From Branchiostoma floridae (taxonomy: Eukaryota > Chordata > Leptocardii > Amphioxiformes > Branchiostomatidae): a stretch of DNA of 64,000 nucleotides. The notes under the pieces were generated by a model. That model had not been told where the DNA came from. It saw only the letters and a list, made by a program, of their open reading frames with translations, and searched no databases. The translations under genes and the position numbers were made by a program. Position 1 is the first letter of the stretch. Every line of letters begins with the position of its first letter. The stretch is from contig NC_049984.1 in assembly GCF_000003815.2 (NCBI RefSeq), positions 217,472 through 281,471 of the forward strand, written 5' to 3'. This document shows positions 10,770 to 19,852 of the stretch, one piece after another.

Positions 10770-11240
10770 GATCAGCTGGCCAGGGCCGGTGTTTTCCACC
10801 CATTGTGGCCCGCGCGGCCAATGGGAGCGCTCCTCCCACAGAACTATTGTTTGTGCTGTCATCTGGGCTTGTGTAACTAACTGCGAGGGTCCGGTGGTTT
10901 ACCCCGAACAAAACGCACTTCGGTCCGGGGCTGTTTGCCCAGCAATCCGCCGGTGTCAGAGCTGTTGGTTCGGCGGAGACCAGAAGCCTATCAACAGCGC
11001 TAACGTGTGGTTGTTTACGCCGCTCGGCCACATTTTATCGTCCGAAGGTGTTAATCATTAAATTATCGACCTGCACTGCCCACCATAACCACCCCAGCAC
11101 CGATCAGCTGGCGGCCTCCTGATTGGCCAGAACTTTAAGCAGGAGGTCGCGACTGGCGCGCTGATTGGCTGATAGTGATGTAATATTAGCGTGACGTCAC
11201 GCGGGGTATATAAAGCGACCCGGATCGAAGTGCGGAGTGT
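10770..11240 (+). promoter_or_regulatory. Maf proximal promoter
   Basis: TATATAAA at 11207-11214 and a palindromic CRE in GCGTGACGTCACGC (core 11192-11199). Inverted CCAAT boxes (ATTGG) lie at 11122-11126 and 11164-11168, with a forward CCAAT at 10818-10822. CGATCAGCTGGC-type words recur at about 10769 and 11100. Initiation is expected about 25-30 bp after the TATA, near 11235-11242. No full Maf recognition element (TGCTGAC..GTCAGCA) was found, because the bases flanking the CRE are GCG/CGC; direct autoregulation through this site is therefore not supported. Confidence 0.75.
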
Positions 11241-11494
11241 TGTTGCCTTCTTCCTTCAACCCTTCACGTTGCGTTGGTTTCTGTCTGAAATCTTCGCCTT
11301 CTCTCCCCCTCCTATTTAGACCAACCGCTCCAGAAGTGCTACCAGACTGTAGACCAGCCCCAGCCCGACCCACACGGGACCTGCCGCCGCCTGCCCGGAG
11401 CTGTACCTGCGGGACCGCAAACTTTTCTTCCCGGGGACCCTGGATCCAGGGACCGCTGCCACCATTGCGCAATAACTCTCCTGCCAGCTGCAAA
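11240..11494 (+). other. Maf 5' UTR
   Basis: The leader between the TATA-predicted start and the Maf ATG has no upstream ATG. The Maf frame stays open upstream to about 11237 but contains no ATG, so it is not evidence for a longer protein. The leader includes a pyrimidine-rich tract ending in TTTAG (AG 11318-11319) that could serve as a splice acceptor, and the word GCCACCATTG (11458-11467), a near-cognate AUU in a strong context, out of frame and closed by TAA three codons later. Confidence 0.6.
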
Positions 11495-12367
11495 ATGGCC
11501 GACCTCGTCAACGGCGGCGACATGCCGACCAGCCCGCTCGCCATGCAGTACGTGAATGACTTTGACCTCATGCACTTGGACGTGAAACGGGAACTGGAGG
11601 AGGCGAACCAGGCGAGCTGCATGGTGTCCTCGGGGGTGGCCGCGTCCCTGTCCGGCAGCAGCTCCGTGTGCACCACCCCAATGTCGTCGCCCTGCAGTTC
11701 CGTGCCCTCCTCCCCCGGGTTTGAGATCCCCAGCCCCGTGGACCAGAAGCCCAACATCGAGGACCTGTACTGGATGACGAGTTACCAGCAGCTCAACCCC
11801 GACGCGCTCAAGCTGACTCCCGAGGACGCCGTGGAGGCGCTGATCTCGTCCGCGGCGGGGTACGAGGCTGGGTCGGCGGGACCAGGCTGCGGGCAGCCCG
11901 GCTCCCATCACGCCCTGCCCCCGGCACCGCACCACCACCACCACGGGCCCGGCCACGGGGACGACCACAAGCCGCATCACCACCACCACCACCACCCCGC
12001 CGGCCAGTCCCGGCCCAGGCTGGAGGAGAAGTTCTCGGACGACGAGCTCGTCTCTCTGTCCGTCCGGGAGCTCAACAGGCAGCTGCGCGGCTACAGCAAG
12101 GAGGAAGTGATTCGGCTGAAACAGAAACGCAGAACGCTGAAGAACCGGGGGTACGCGCAGAGCTGCCGCTCCAAGCGGGTCCAGCAGAGGCATCTGCTGG
12201 AGATCGAGAAGCAGCACCTACAGAGAGAGCTGGACGATCTGCAGAAGAAGCTACGAGACACGGAGAAGGAACGCGACGACTACAAGGCCAAGTTCGAGCG
12301 CCTCAAGTCTTACTCCAGCTCGCAGTCGTCCCCGTCCAACCCAAGCAGTCCCGAGTACTACATGTGA
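11495..12367 (+). CDS. Maf: Large Maf bZIP transcription factor
   Basis: Nuclear DNA-binding activator of 290 aa in one uninterrupted exon. The start is ATG 11495 in a good context (A at -3, G at +4). The N-terminal minimal transactivation region is recognisable at residues 11-36 ([16 protein letters not shown]). V30-K31-R32-E33 is a sumoylation consensus. A proline-directed ladder with exact 4-residue spacing (S57, T61, S65, S69, S73) matches the GSK3 phosphodegron of vertebrate large Mafs. Two histidine runs (146-150, 161-167) lie in the linker. The extended homology region runs from F180 to about K209. The basic region has the Maf-specific NRGYAQSCR (217-225; Tyr where most bZIPs have Ala). 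The zipper heptads are L235, L242, L249, T256, Y263, L270. The protein ends SSPEYYM, like c-Maf. The transactivation domain excludes a small Maf. A single pro-orthologue of MafA/MafB/c-Maf/Nrl is likely, but this is inferred. Wwox lies downstream in convergent orientation. Confidence 0.97.
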   Translation: MADLVNGGDMPTSPLAMQYVNDFDLMHLDVKRELEEANQASCMVSSGVAASLSGSSSVCTTPMSSPCSSVPSSPGFEIPSPVDQKPNIEDLYWMTSYQQLNPDALKLTPEDAVEALISSAAGYEAGSAGPGCGQPGSHHALPPAPHHHHHGPGHGDDHKPHHHHHHHPAGQSRPRLEEKFSDDELVSLSVRELNRQLRGYSKEEVIRLKQKRRTLKNRGYAQSCRSKRVQQRHLLEIEKQHLQRELDDLQKKLRDTEKERDDYKAKFERLKSYSSSQSSPSNPSSPEYYM

Positions 12368-13244
12368 GCCGCGTCGCGCCGTCGGAAGGGTTCGGATCCT
12401 ACACGGCAACACACGCACTAACTAACCAACGGACAGACGGCCGGAGCGACTCACACGCGCACGAACGGACTAACGGACGAACCGACAGGTGAGCTGTCAT
12501 GCCCCTACATGCCCCGCAAACAGCTCCCCCTCGCGGCACGCTCGGAACTGGACACTGTACTTTGGACTCTAGTATCACATAGTAACCAAACGCTGTACAT
12601 ACACACCCTGGACAATTCTGAATCCCCTTTTGGCTGGGAGTTTGACTCTTGGGGGCCCCGATAGTAGATTTAAGAGTTAGCTTTTTAACGTAGCAGAGGA
12701 GTTTTTATTCAGACCAAGTCAGGATGGTTAGTGTTCCTGTGCCCAAGCTGGCATGTCCACCTGAGCTTGTGTTGACTGTACATAGCGGTCCCATATGGAA
12801 ACGGGTACAGCAGGCGACCCCATGTTTCCAGGGCTATTCCTGTATATCTGTTTACATCCGAGAACTTCTAAAAGAAGCTATGAGCTATGTCCAGCTGTGG
12901 TCTGGATATGTAAGTACAGAGAGTATAGTGTGTATATAGGAATATCGTGGCTTCAAACAGCCTGCCTGATATGAACATAACACGACGAAAACGGACTTGT
13001 CCTAACGGGACTCGAGAGTATGCTTTAACGTTGGTAATGAACTAGTCGACCGCTCTGAATGTCTGACAAGAGCTGAACTTTCTTCCACAAGTGACAGGGA
13101 AAGGCAACATCCACGATGCTTTGGAGGAAGAATTTAGAGTCTGCCGCGGAGGCGCATCAGCACTGAGAAAAACAAAAAACAAAAAAAAATCGAAAAAGGA
13201 TAGAAAAAGACACCAAAAAAAAAAGATGCTACCAGGTGAGAACA

Positions 13245-13330
13245 ACAGGAACGGAGGGATTCGAACACCTGGGTCGGACATGGTGACTCTCTAAACCAAC
13301 ACTGAAGAAGGTTCTTGTTGCAACTATGTC
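13245..13330 (-). repeat. Possible tRNA-derived SINE fragment
   Basis: Read on the minus strand, a B-box-like GTTCGAATCCC follows an A-box-like TGGTTTAGAGAG at roughly tRNA spacing. The arms do not form a complete tRNA cloverleaf by eye and no body was identified, so this is a weak call. Confidence 0.25.
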
Positions 13331-13634
13331 TGAACGGACTGGACTTCCCGACAGCGATTGATCTGACGCGATCATGAACTTGTGCCTCGACACAACATAT
13401 TACCATCGAGAGATGTTTTTAGCTATCGTCACAAATTTCTGTCTCCATGATTCCATTGCCAAATGTCTGTGGTCCTTCGAACGTTTCCCAGTTTTGGATG
13501 GGACATTTTGAAAGAGAAGAAACTATAATGAAAATAGAGTTCTATTAATTTGTGAAATGTTTTATGTTGTCCGTTTCTGTTGATCACATGTGACAGACTT
13601 TCCTGTAATCGTAGCCGAAGCGTTCGGAGCTACT

Positions 13635-13640
13635 ATTAAA
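13635..13640 (+). promoter_or_regulatory. Candidate poly(A) signal ATTAAA of Maf
   Basis: The most frequent AATAAA variant, with a GT-rich downstream element at 13670-13702. No AATAAA was noticed between the stop codon and this point. Confidence 0.3.
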
Positions 13641-13660
13641 AGCATGGAAAGACCTTTTAT

Positions 13661-14756
13661 TTTTAACCCTGGTGTTGGTGATCAGTCCCTGTGTGTGTGC
13701 AGGCAGTGGGGGGGAAACAGGATCCGTGTGTTATGTGGTGTGTGCATGACAGCATGGACTGGACCATGGTATGGTCATCCTATAGCTACAACTGTTGGGC
13801 AGTTCAGATAGGGGTTGGTCAGAACTAGAACCAATCACTGAAATCTGAGGAGTGCATTTTCTGGTTGCTCTTATATCTTTTGGCCTGGCTTATCTGTTGA
13901 ACTTCAAGTTTAAGTGGTGTATTTTCTCACTTATTGATGAAATATACCATGTTTAAAATATAATACTACACAACGAACTCACAAAAGTTGCCCCAAACCA
14001 TACCTTTATTCAGGATTCAAAATATCTCATTCCCTGACTTATTGAAATTTTGAAAAGGAAGTTCTGAAACGAAAGTACGTGACCAAAAATCACTTCTAAT
14101 TCCAGCTTGTTGGAGGGGAGTACTTAGCCCAGGCATGGTCTAAAACCAGCTGTCCTCCTCCCCCTGGTGACCTTGGGTTCACCTTGCACTGGTGATGCCC
14201 TGAAAAAGGCAGTAAAACCAGGATCATAACTTCCATGGCTTGTCTAGTTCCACACCCAACCCTTGTTTGAACATGCCAGAAACAACTGCTCTGCTCCTCA
14301 TAAAAATGAAGATCCTTGTGAACTGGTTAGTTCTGATAACACATGGAGCAAGATATGAGTCCTTTTAGTTATGAATACTCGAGTATAGAGTAAAGTAGGG
14401 CATGTAGATTACCCGGGTAACCAGAGTGAAAAAATACTGCACATAATTCAAATGGTGAAAAATTCTCCACCTGTTCATATAATATCTGCTCCCCCATTCC
14501 GGGCTTCTTCAGGTTCTGAAAAATTATAAATTTCGTAGAAACTGACCAAATGGGCTGAAAAATTTGCCAGAAGACTGTCAGTCATAGAGATACAGATTTT
14601 CAACTTGGCTGATGCAAAAAAAAATTATTTGGCAAATTTTAAAACCTCTTTGGCCAACTTCTACTAATTTCTCAACGACCGAATGAGTGGTGGGGTCTAC
14701 TGTACAGTGCACAGAGCTGTAACATTACAAGGCTAAGCCGTGTACTCAACTGGATG
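13661..14756. other. Intergenic, nothing recognised
   Basis: AT-rich DNA without exon-like frames. A short TCAGGTTCTGAAAAATT-type stretch was inspected and no repeat partner was found. Confidence 0.5.
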
Positions 14757-14957
14757 TCTCCAAGCAGATGTTTGTGATTTATTCCTGTCTTTGACACATT
14801 CAGTAATCTTTTCTATTACTGGTATTTTATTGGTTTTAAAAGTTTGCCTCCTACAAAGTAGTATTAACGTTAATAAACCACCAAAATACAAGACTTCTGA
14901 ATGGTCCAAAAACAGGTGCAGAACGAACCAAATCCTTACAGTTACATCTGCTTGGAG
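14757..14957. mobile_element. MITE, CTCCAAGCAGATGT type
   Basis: Ends CTCCAAGCAGATGT and ACATCTGCTTGGAG enclose about 170 bp. The right sub-end GAACGAACCAAATCCTTAC aligns with GAATGAACCAGTTCCTTAC of the element at 27518-27668, so the two are one subfamily. Clean target duplications are not visible. Confidence 0.65.
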
Positions 14958-15009
14958 TTTAGATACCACTGCCAGGTTCTACTCCTAGCCAAGAGGGGGC
15001 TGGATCCCA

Positions 15010-15360
15010 GGCTACCTGCCTAAATGCTACTATATATACTGTATATATTTAGAGCCCAGATGAAGGCAGTACAGCTGAAACCCTTATCCCAGGCTAGTAC
15101 ATGTACTCCTATTTGGAGCCTAGCAGGAAGGCCGGATCCCAGGCTAGTACATGTAGCCCAGAATGGCTGGGTCCCAGGCTAGTACATGTGGCCCAGAATG
15201 GCTGGGTCCCAGGCTAGTACAGTAGTCCTATTTAGAGCCCAGCTGAAGCCTGGATCCAAGGCTAGTACATTTAGCCCAGAAAGGCTGGGTCCCAGGCTAC
15301 TACATGTAGTCCAGAATGGCTGGGTCCCAGACTAGTACATGTACTCCTATTTAGAGCCCA
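15010..15360. repeat. Degenerate tandem repeat, about 35-bp unit
   Basis: Repeated words GCTGGGTCCCAGGCTAGTAC and ATGTAGCCCAGAATG alternate with diverged units across the segment. Related GGGTCCCAGGCTATCTGTCC words occur in the array at 22915-23475. Confidence 0.6.
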
Positions 15361-15475
15361 GCTGGCTGAAGACTGGCTGTGATGACAGGTTGGCAGGTCG
15401 CCAGCAGGCCTGACCCTGGATCAGGGCTGCTCTAACCAACTGGCTCAATCTGGGGAGGCGCCTGTCAATATGCCT

Positions 15476-15736
15476 AACCTGTGCGACTCCAAGTGTACAG
15501 ATATAACCTGTGCCACTCCAAGTGTACAGATATAACCTATGGGACTCCAAGTGTACAGATATAACCTGTGCGACTCCAAGTGTACAGATATAACCTGTGC
15601 CACTCCAAGTGTACAGATATAACCTATGGGACTCCAAGTGTACAGATATAACCTGTGCGACTCCAAGTGTACAGATATAACCTGTGCGACTCCAAGTGTA
15701 CAGATATAACCTGTGGGACTCCACAGTGGGTACAGA
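15476..15736. repeat. 29-bp minisatellite, 9 units, with trimer order
   Basis: Units start at 15476 and recur every 29 bp to 15708 (core ACTCCAAGTGTACAGATATA). The variable triplet before ACTCC runs GCG, GCC, GGG, GCG, GCC, GGG, GCG, GCG, GGG, and two of the GGG units also carry TAT for TGT. This suggests duplication of a 3-unit (87-bp) block. Since 87 is a multiple of three, long open frames appear on the minus strand; they are not genes. Confidence 0.85.
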
Positions 15737-16332
15737 TGTGTTACATGCTGGAACCACTACAGGCTAACACTTCAAACTGTTGTAAACTCATGCTGTCAAT
15801 GGTATAAACTCTGGTCAATGCAAATGTGGAGATAAATTACTGTAAATGTTCAAATGTTCGCAACACTTGGTTTTTACTTTTGGAGTGACCTCTCCAACAT
15901 GAAGTCATGACAGAACAAATATGCATTTCCATTGTATCACTACTGTACTACAAAAGTACCTCAATGTCGAACTGAAAACAATAAAAATATCTATTCCCCC
16001 TCTACAGACACTGCGAAAGTAAGTAGATCTACAGTATTTCATTTACACACACCCTCTCCTGTTATAGCTCAGGAAAGTGTATGATTGACAGGGATACAAA
16101 CAACATATGTTCTGTGTACAGAGTTGTAGTTACTGATCCACCCCTGGGATCTCAGATCCCCTGAGATCTCAGCAGATCCAAAACAATCAATAGCAGAAAA
16201 TGATATCACTCTCTGGGACATGGCAATACAGGCCACCCCCCTCTGCATGGAAATGAGCTTGTTGAACTGCAGCAGAAAAACATGCCATAAACCTGTCCTG
16301 ACTCGTTGACCCCAAGGTACAGGTCAGGGGAG
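15737..16332. other. Intergenic, nothing recognised
   Basis: Mixed-composition DNA with no exon or repeat structure that could be supported. Confidence 0.45.
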
Positions 16333-16488
16333 CTCCAAGCAGATGTGTGGCTGCCTCATTTTGAGGTCTTCTCTACATATTTGTTGTGGTTCACCTTTTT
16401 AGAGGGAATATTAAGGTTTATCACCAGAGGACTGTAAAATGCTACAAAATGACTGAAAAACCAGCCTTAGCCATACATCTGCTTGGAG
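16333..16488. mobile_element. MITE, CTCCAAGCAGATGT type
   Basis: 156-bp element with ends CTCCAAGCAGATGTGTGGCT and AGCCATACATCTGCTTGGAG, non-coding between them. Same terminal signature as the elements at 14757 and 27518. Confidence 0.7.
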
Positions 16489-18041
16489 ATGGGTCGCTGA
16501 GGGTCAGTGGTGGTTGCTATGGTAGCCGGCTGTGAGGATCAGATGACAGCTCCAGGACAGCTGGTGAAACAGGGGAGCCAAATTAAGAAATATGAGGGAT
16601 GATATGACAGGTCCCCTCTTCAACTTCTGTTCAATAAACAACCAACTTCATTCTTCTGTGTCACCCGAATGAATAGAAGTTCCTCTGCAGAATACTTGCT
16701 AGGGATTCGCATTCGTCTACCAGGTAAATAATGACTATATTGATAAAGTGGAAGAAGTTTTGCGAAAACTTTCCTGGACTTTCCACCCTTTTGGCTGTTA
16801 AGAGGTCCAGATCAGTAGTTATAATCCGTTACCTGTCCTGTACAACAGGAAAGACAGTTGGACAGTTGTTCTCAGCTTTGGAGTGGAGGAAAACAAAAGA
16901 ACAGTCCTAACCATAGAGCCATGCTGTCCCTGGGGAATCTTCTGTTTTTCTTCAGTCCTCCAAGGAGCTAAAACAACTCCTTATTCCTCTGACCTTCTGT
17001 TCGTGTCTCTTCAAAATTTCCTTCAGATAGCCAAGTGTTCAAGTCTTCCCCAAGTTCACTCCACTATTATTAAAATGTAAGGAAGCTATGCTGAACTCTT
17101 CCTGTAAAACTGTTTGGAAAATAAAGAAAGAAGCGTGTTTGAAAACATTTTGCCAGCCCGCCCCTGGTAATGCCCTGATGTCCCATGAGAGGCGATCAGT
17201 GTTGGAGTTCAGTGGAGCGTGCTCTACTGATGAACTGGAACTAATAAAGCCTCAACACACAAATTTTGCCTCTGTGAAAACATTTTGCGGCCCTCTATTT
17301 TAAACTGTAAAGAAGAAACATAAACTGAAGTATAGTATAGTATAGTACCCACTCATTGTTTGTGAACCCTAACTTTTGGGGCTATATTTGCTATTGGGCT
17401 ACCTATTAAGCTTAGCTTAGTTCTTGAGACTGTATATGCAATTAGCCCTCGGGCATGATTTTGCAAATAAAACACATCATTAAGCTGATGGAAATACATT
17501 TTCAAAAGTTTCAGGTCATCATATGTTATCAAGAAGTTACCTTTTGTAGAGTATACCTATACAAATGAGCCCAATAGCCGCTGTATAAACAAGTCTTCCC
17601 AACATGCACTTACTATATCCTGAAAGATCAGTGCCCACTATACACCACACCAGCTCAGCCATAGTCTGGCTCTGATTATGGTGTTGGGCTTCAGTGAATT
17701 ACCAAACTGGAAACAGCCCATCCTGGTGGCTGCTGGAGGCTAGAGATGACAGACTGGTGAAACCTGGGGAGATGGTACAACATAGCCTCCAACAGGCTCC
17801 TTGGGCCGGTAGGATTCTGATGATGATTTTGTTGCACTCCCTCTATGAGTAGATCTATAGGCAGACATATTACTTAGGGGTGAGGAACATAACACTTTCC
17901 TTTAATCTATGCAAAATTAAGCAATTCTCCTCCTATTGTTTAAAGTCAGACTTTTCCAGTCAGCAGACAATTATTTTGTGTAGCTGGAGAGAGGTTACTA
18001 GTAGACTCCCAGCGGGGTAGCTGATTATGAGGGGGTGGGTG
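16489..18041. other. Intergenic, nothing recognised
   Basis: No exon supported. A short TATAG tandem lies at about 17332-17346. Confidence 0.45.
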
Positions 18042-18043
18042 TA

Positions 18044-18242
18044 CTCTCCAAGCAGAGGTTAGGCTCCAGCTGTTTTTTTTTTACATTTCTTTTAATCGTT
18101 TTTATCTGGCTTTCTATATTGTATTGTGTCTTGTATTGTTAGGTTTTGACAATACAAGATACGAGATAAAATAGAAAGTAAAATGAAAACGACTGAAAGA
18201 AACGTAAAACAAACAGCCGGAGCCTAACCTCTGCTTGGAGAG
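18044..18242. mobile_element. Full-hairpin MITE, CTCTCCAAGCAGAGG type
   Basis: 199-bp element flanked by TA (18042-18043 and 18243-18244), with ends CTCTCCAAGCAGAGGTTAGG / CCTAACCTCTGCTTGGAGAG. The two halves are complementary over almost the full length (for example TTTCTATATTG against CAATAC..ATAGAAAG). It is the best-preserved copy here and defines the TA duplication of the family. Confidence 0.85.
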
Positions 18243-18244
18243 TA

Positions 18245-18769
18245 GATGGTTGGGTATCAATGGGAACTTACAATAAGTTACATTGTATTGCTGATGTAAC
18301 AGCTACATGTTGCAACATGTTTCTACATGCCTTTCAAAGCTATTGGAGTTGACAGGAGGTTTGGGAGCAATTGTCATCAGCCAGCCCAGCTGGAGGAGGG
18401 ACGTGTGTCATACATCCTTATTTTCATTTTCTTTTTTGCTTATAACAATCTTTACAAGCAACAGCCACTGACTGAGGGTTTTACAAAGTCAAGGACCCCA
18501 AAAGAACAAACAAACCAGAAGTGATCAAACATCCTGAGTACCGAACAAAACCACCTCAGGCCTGGCCTGCCCCCGGAGACCAGGAAATTGGAGCTATTAA
18601 AGCGTCAGAGTCGCCGCTGTGATCGCTGAGCTATTGTCAACCATCTCTTGTACAGGTGATGGATACAGATGTCTGACAGGTCTGCCTGTCAATCAATCAT
18701 TCAATCATTCACTCAACTATTCACTCACTCAATCAATCATTCTGTTTTTAAGGACTGATTTTAAATACG
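18245..18769. other. Intergenic, short STR only
   Basis: An AATC/CATT-type simple repeat lies at about 18690-18740; nothing else recognised. Confidence 0.45.
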
Positions 18770-18956
18770 GATCTTACCCATAGATAGGAATTTAATATAG
18801 GGATGTAATCATGCATTGTTGTTCTATTTTTGTAACTATGCTGTTTGTCGGATTGTATGTTTGTGAAGTTTCCCAGCTTTTCCTAAAAAACAGGGCATTA
18901 GCCCTGATAGTAAGTAATACCTGGTTAAAAAGAATAAATGAATGAATGAAATGAAG
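18770..18956 (+). mobile_element. LINE-like 3' end
   Basis: TTGTAACTATGC and TGAAGTTT, then the stem CAGGGCATTAGCCCTGA and a (AATGA)n tail, match the interrupted copy at 4780-5035. Only the 3' end is present. Confidence 0.5.
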
Positions 18957-19640
18957 TTATGATCTTTGCCATAGTTCCTTCAGCTTGTCAGTGAGTTTGT
19001 TCAATCAAACTGGCTGTTTTTTGTTGTATGTACCAAAATTGCAACACACCCACTTCTCTCTGAGAACCAAGACGTTACATTGGTACAGCCCACTTATTCT
19101 TCTTCCAAGGAGCATTAAGAACCCCAAAATGAGCACATCTGCGCCCAGCAGGTGGAGGAGTCTGCTAAGACGTCTTGGTGCGCCAAGACAAACGTCTGGA
19201 AGGAGGCGGTGTGTGCAGGTGTTACTTCTGGCTGGTTGGTGCCCAGTCAAGGCTGACTCGGACCTGTTTGTGCTAAAAGGTGCCGCCTCGCTGAGCAGGG
19301 CTGGGCGGGAAGGTTGTTAGACAGGACTGTTAGGTCATCTGTAAGCAGACGGGCGGTTAGCACTAGTTTTACACGTCTTTTACAGCATTTGGTACATCTT
19401 TTCAACTGATACACTTTATTTCTCTCTTTGCTCTGCCAAAAGACAGCTTTGGCACATATTTTACAGGGATGTTCTTTATTGGTCTTTTTCCAGTCATGTG
19501 ACATCACCCCCTTTAAAATCTTTAATACATGGAACATATTTTATCCAACTCCTTAAGCAACTTTTAAGACAAAAAATATGTTTCAAGAATCAGTGTTTTT
19601 TTTAAGCACACTTCATCTTCCTTCACTAATGTATTATCCA
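18957..19640. other. Intergenic, nothing recognised
   Basis: Short open frames without domains; no repeat partner identified within the window. Confidence 0.45.
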
Positions 19641-19852
19641 TTCACTCTCACTCACTCACTCACCACTCACTCACTCACTCACCTCTCTCACACATTCACT
19701 CACTCACACTCACTCACTCTTACTCACTCACACTCACTCACTCACTCACTCACTCACTCACTCACTCACTCACCACTCACTCACTCACTCACCTCTCTCA
19801 CACATTCACTCACTCACACTCACTCACTCACTCACTCACTCACTCACTCACT
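19641..19852. repeat. (CACT)n microsatellite with internal duplication
   Basis: About 210 bp of CACT units. The interruption CACCTCTCTCACACATTCAC occurs twice, about 100 bp apart, showing block duplication within the array. Confidence 0.85.

Larger units (their letters stand above)
12368..13660 (+). other. Maf 3' UTR (extent inferred)
   Basis: After the stop the sequence is non-coding. The first plausible poly(A) signal is ATTAAA at 13635-13640, followed about 35-60 nt later by a GT-rich stretch (GGTGTTGGTG, TGTGTGTGTGC). This would give a 3' UTR of about 1.3 kb. A possible tRNA-derived fragment lies inside at 13245-13330. The real end could be further downstream. Confidence 0.35.

Noticed and set aside
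11189-11202. Maf recognition element (autoregulatory MARE) in the promoter
   Set aside because: The core TGACGTCA fits, but flanks are GCG/CGC rather than the TGC/GCA needed for a MARE; better called a CRE.
11237-11494. In-frame open extension of Maf upstream of ATG 11495
   Set aside because: It has no ATG, lies in the TATA-defined 5' UTR, and homology to large Mafs begins at MADL; treated as leader.
11339-12217. 292-codon open frame antisense to Maf
   Set aside because: Mirror of a GC-rich coding exon with third-position bias; product is low-complexity Val/Gly/Arg without a domain.
15347-15757. 136-codon minus-strand frame with repeated CTLGVAQVISVHL-like units
   Set aside because: Pure translation of the 29-bp minisatellite (three units equal 29 codons); no start or flanking gene evidence.
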